From: an uncultured Eubacteriales bacterium
Lineage (GTDB): Bacteria > Bacillota > Clostridia > Oscillospirales > Acutalibacteraceae
DNA length: 7,277 nt
Assembly (NCBI GenBank): GCA_900321905.1
Contig: ONXZ01000065.1
Coordinates: forward strand, 1-7,277
Direction of reading: 5' to 3'
Below, piece after piece: positions 6,466-7,277 of the stretch (position 1 is its first letter; each line of letters begins with the position of its first letter). The notes beneath the pieces were generated by a model, which did no database searches, was not told where the DNA came from, and saw nothing but the letters and a program-made list of their open reading frames with translations. Made by a program: the position numbers and the translations under genes.

Positions 6466-6505
6466 GAGGTGTCACTATGGCAAACGAGCCTAAAAAATCA
6501 AAGTA
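6442..6505 (+). repeat. Short direct repeat spanning the nucleotidyltransferase/S-component junction
   Basis: AAACGAG, a two- or three-base spacer, then AAAAAATCAAAGTA occurs at 6442-6464 and again at 6482-6505. The first copy encodes the nucleotidyltransferase C-terminus KKSK plus its stop; the second encodes KKSKY at the start of the S component. The octamer TCAAAGTA recurs a third time at 6534-6541 in the second tail repeat. Confidence 0.8.
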
Positions 6506-7277
6506 CATTAAGTCTGATTCCGACAAGACGACTTCAAAGTATATCAGGTCTGACGGCAATCAGAAAAAGAGCAAATATCTTAAAAGCGACGCTGACCGTT
6601 TAGCAGAAAAGGAAAAACGCGCAAACAGATATGCAAGTAGCACGTCTTACCGCAAAAACGCTGCGTCTACCAACCTCAGTAACAGAACTGCGTCTGCTCG
6701 CCCTGAAATCAAAAAGACAAATAAACCGAATACCGAACTGAAACTTCCAAAAGAGGTCACAAGTCTTGACGAAGTACGTGAGAGCAAGGGCGATCAGTCA
6801 AGCATTTTTACAAACGAGCAGGCTGATAAAAACGCTTACAGACACTACAAAGAGGTTGAGGAAACGCCTGACGATAACCGCCGTGCAACGCAGATTGTCC
6901 GCACGGGTCTTATCATTGCAGGTCTGCTTATCGTTGCAATCGCAATTAACTTTATCGTTGTTAACCAGAACGGCGAAATTAAGTATCTGCCGACGTTTTT
7001 GTCGGTAGAATTTTCAGCAATTCCCGAATTTATTGCCACACTTGCATACGGTCCGGTTGTCGGTGTTGCGATTGTGCTTATCAAAAACGTTGTGCATATG
7101 ATTTTCAATCAGCCGAGTTTTGTATCGGAGATTTCAAACTTTATTCTTGACTCGTTCTTTATCTTCCTCGGCGGCTGGATTTATACACGCAGGATGTTCA
7201 ACTTCAAACCGGCGGCGCAAAAAGTTGTTAAAGGCAAGGATTACAGAACGCGCAGAATTCTGTTTGCAGGCTTTATA
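6477..7277 (+). CDS. ECF transporter S component (RibU-like) with a repeat-bearing N-terminal tail, partial
   Basis: The first 267 residues are in the window and the gene runs off the right edge. The start is ATG 6477, with GAGGTG (6466-6471) five bases before it. Residues 1-139 are hydrophilic, Lys/Ser/Asn-rich and probably disordered. They begin with three 12-residue repeats (7-18, 19-30, 31-42), each with the core SKY(I/L)(K/R)SD. Membrane segments follow from about 140 (IVRTGLIIAGLLIVAIAI) onward. The segment LPTFLSVEFSAIPEF, then LAYGPVVGVAIVLIKNVVHM, closely resembles the substrate-binding core of RibU-type S components of energy-coupling factor vitamin transporters. A vitamin, possibly riboflavin, is the likely ligand, but specificity is not assured. 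No ECF ATPase or T component lies in view, so it would share a common module encoded elsewhere. The long tail is unusual for S components of about 200 residues. Confidence 0.82.
   Translation, partial: MANEPKKSKYIKSDSDKTTSKYIRSDGNQKKSKYLKSDADRLAEKEKRANRYASSTSYRKNAASTNLSNRTASARPEIKKTNKPNTELKLPKEVTSLDEVRESKGDQSSIFTNEQADKNAYRHYKEVEETPDDNRRATQIVRTGLIIAGLLIVAIAINFIVVNQNGEIKYLPTFLSVEFSAIPEFIATLAYGPVVGVAIVLIKNVVHMIFNQPSFVSEISNFILDSFFIFLGGWIYTRRMFNFKPAAQKVVKGKDYRTRRILFAGFI
6495..6602 (+). repeat. Three 36-base tandem coding repeats in the S-component tail
   Basis: The units are 6495-6530, 6531-6566 and 6567-6602. They encode KSKYIKSDSDKT, TSKYIRSDGNQK and KSKYLKSDADRL. The protein core SKY(I/L)(K/R)SD is better conserved than the DNA, since the third unit uses different Ser, Lys and Asp codons. 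The repeat therefore seems to have been kept for its protein sequence and not to be a fresh DNA slippage product. Confidence 0.85.

Noticed and set aside
6443..6477. FMN or other riboswitch in front of the RibU-like S component.
   Set aside because: Only 11 bases separate it from the previous gene, and the operon leader near 5304-5334 is about 30 bases. Neither can hold a riboswitch aptamer.
6495..6602. Repeats considered as a CRISPR or other non-coding array.
   Set aside because: The three units are contiguous, in frame, diverged at synonymous positions and lie in a well-started gene, so they are coding tandem repeats.

Overview
The window looks like a piece of chromosome from an anaerobic gut-type Firmicute of the class Clostridia, probably near Ruminococcus/Oscillospiraceae. 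This rests on the gene families present (a DUF3877-like protein, an EFR1-type flavodoxin/ferredoxin, an aldo/keto reductase with a ferredoxin tail, an ECF transporter S component), strong AGGAGG-type ribosome binding sites, moderate GC with AT-rich intergenic gaps, and simple hairpin terminators. The genus is inference. No phage, transposase, CRISPR array, tRNA or rRNA was recognised.

Layout: (1) 1-721, + strand: the 3' end of an unidentified gene overlaps a DUF3877-like gene by 11 bases, followed by a clear intrinsic terminator. (2) 832-4228, + strand: a three-gene operon with its own candidate promoter. It encodes a GPH/MelB-type sugar:cation symporter, an EFR1-type flavodoxin/two-cluster ferredoxin and a COG1453-like aldo/keto reductase with two Fe-S motifs. 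Gaps are 12 and 28 bases and each gene has a good ribosome binding site. (3) 4233-4269: a long hairpin shared by convergent genes. (4) 4291-5157, - strand: a membrane-anchored or exported glycerophosphodiester phosphodiesterase. (5) 5158-5334: a divergent intergenic region with a promoter on each strand. (6) 5335-7277, + strand: a nucleotidyltransferase-fold protein, then, 11 bases later, an ECF transporter S component that runs off the window.

How the genes may work together: the symporter would import a glycoside or sugar, and the next two proteins together carry four [4Fe-4S]-type motifs, a flavodoxin-like domain and an intact AKR catalytic tetrad. This suggests reductive or oxidative processing of the imported compound, or of something derived from it, linked to ferredoxin or flavin. 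The substrate cannot be read from the sequence. A near-consensus catabolite (cre) element overlaps the operon promoter, which fits a carbohydrate role. The downstream nucleotidyltransferase/S-component pair is less clear. Its most unusual feature is a roughly 139-residue hydrophilic N-terminal tail on the S component that starts with three 12-residue tandem repeats. The DNA for the first repeat is partly duplicated from the 3' end of the preceding gene.

Most of the window is ordinary core or accessory metabolism. The points worth following up are the symporter/ferredoxin/AKR operon, the repeat-bearing S component and the junction duplication.
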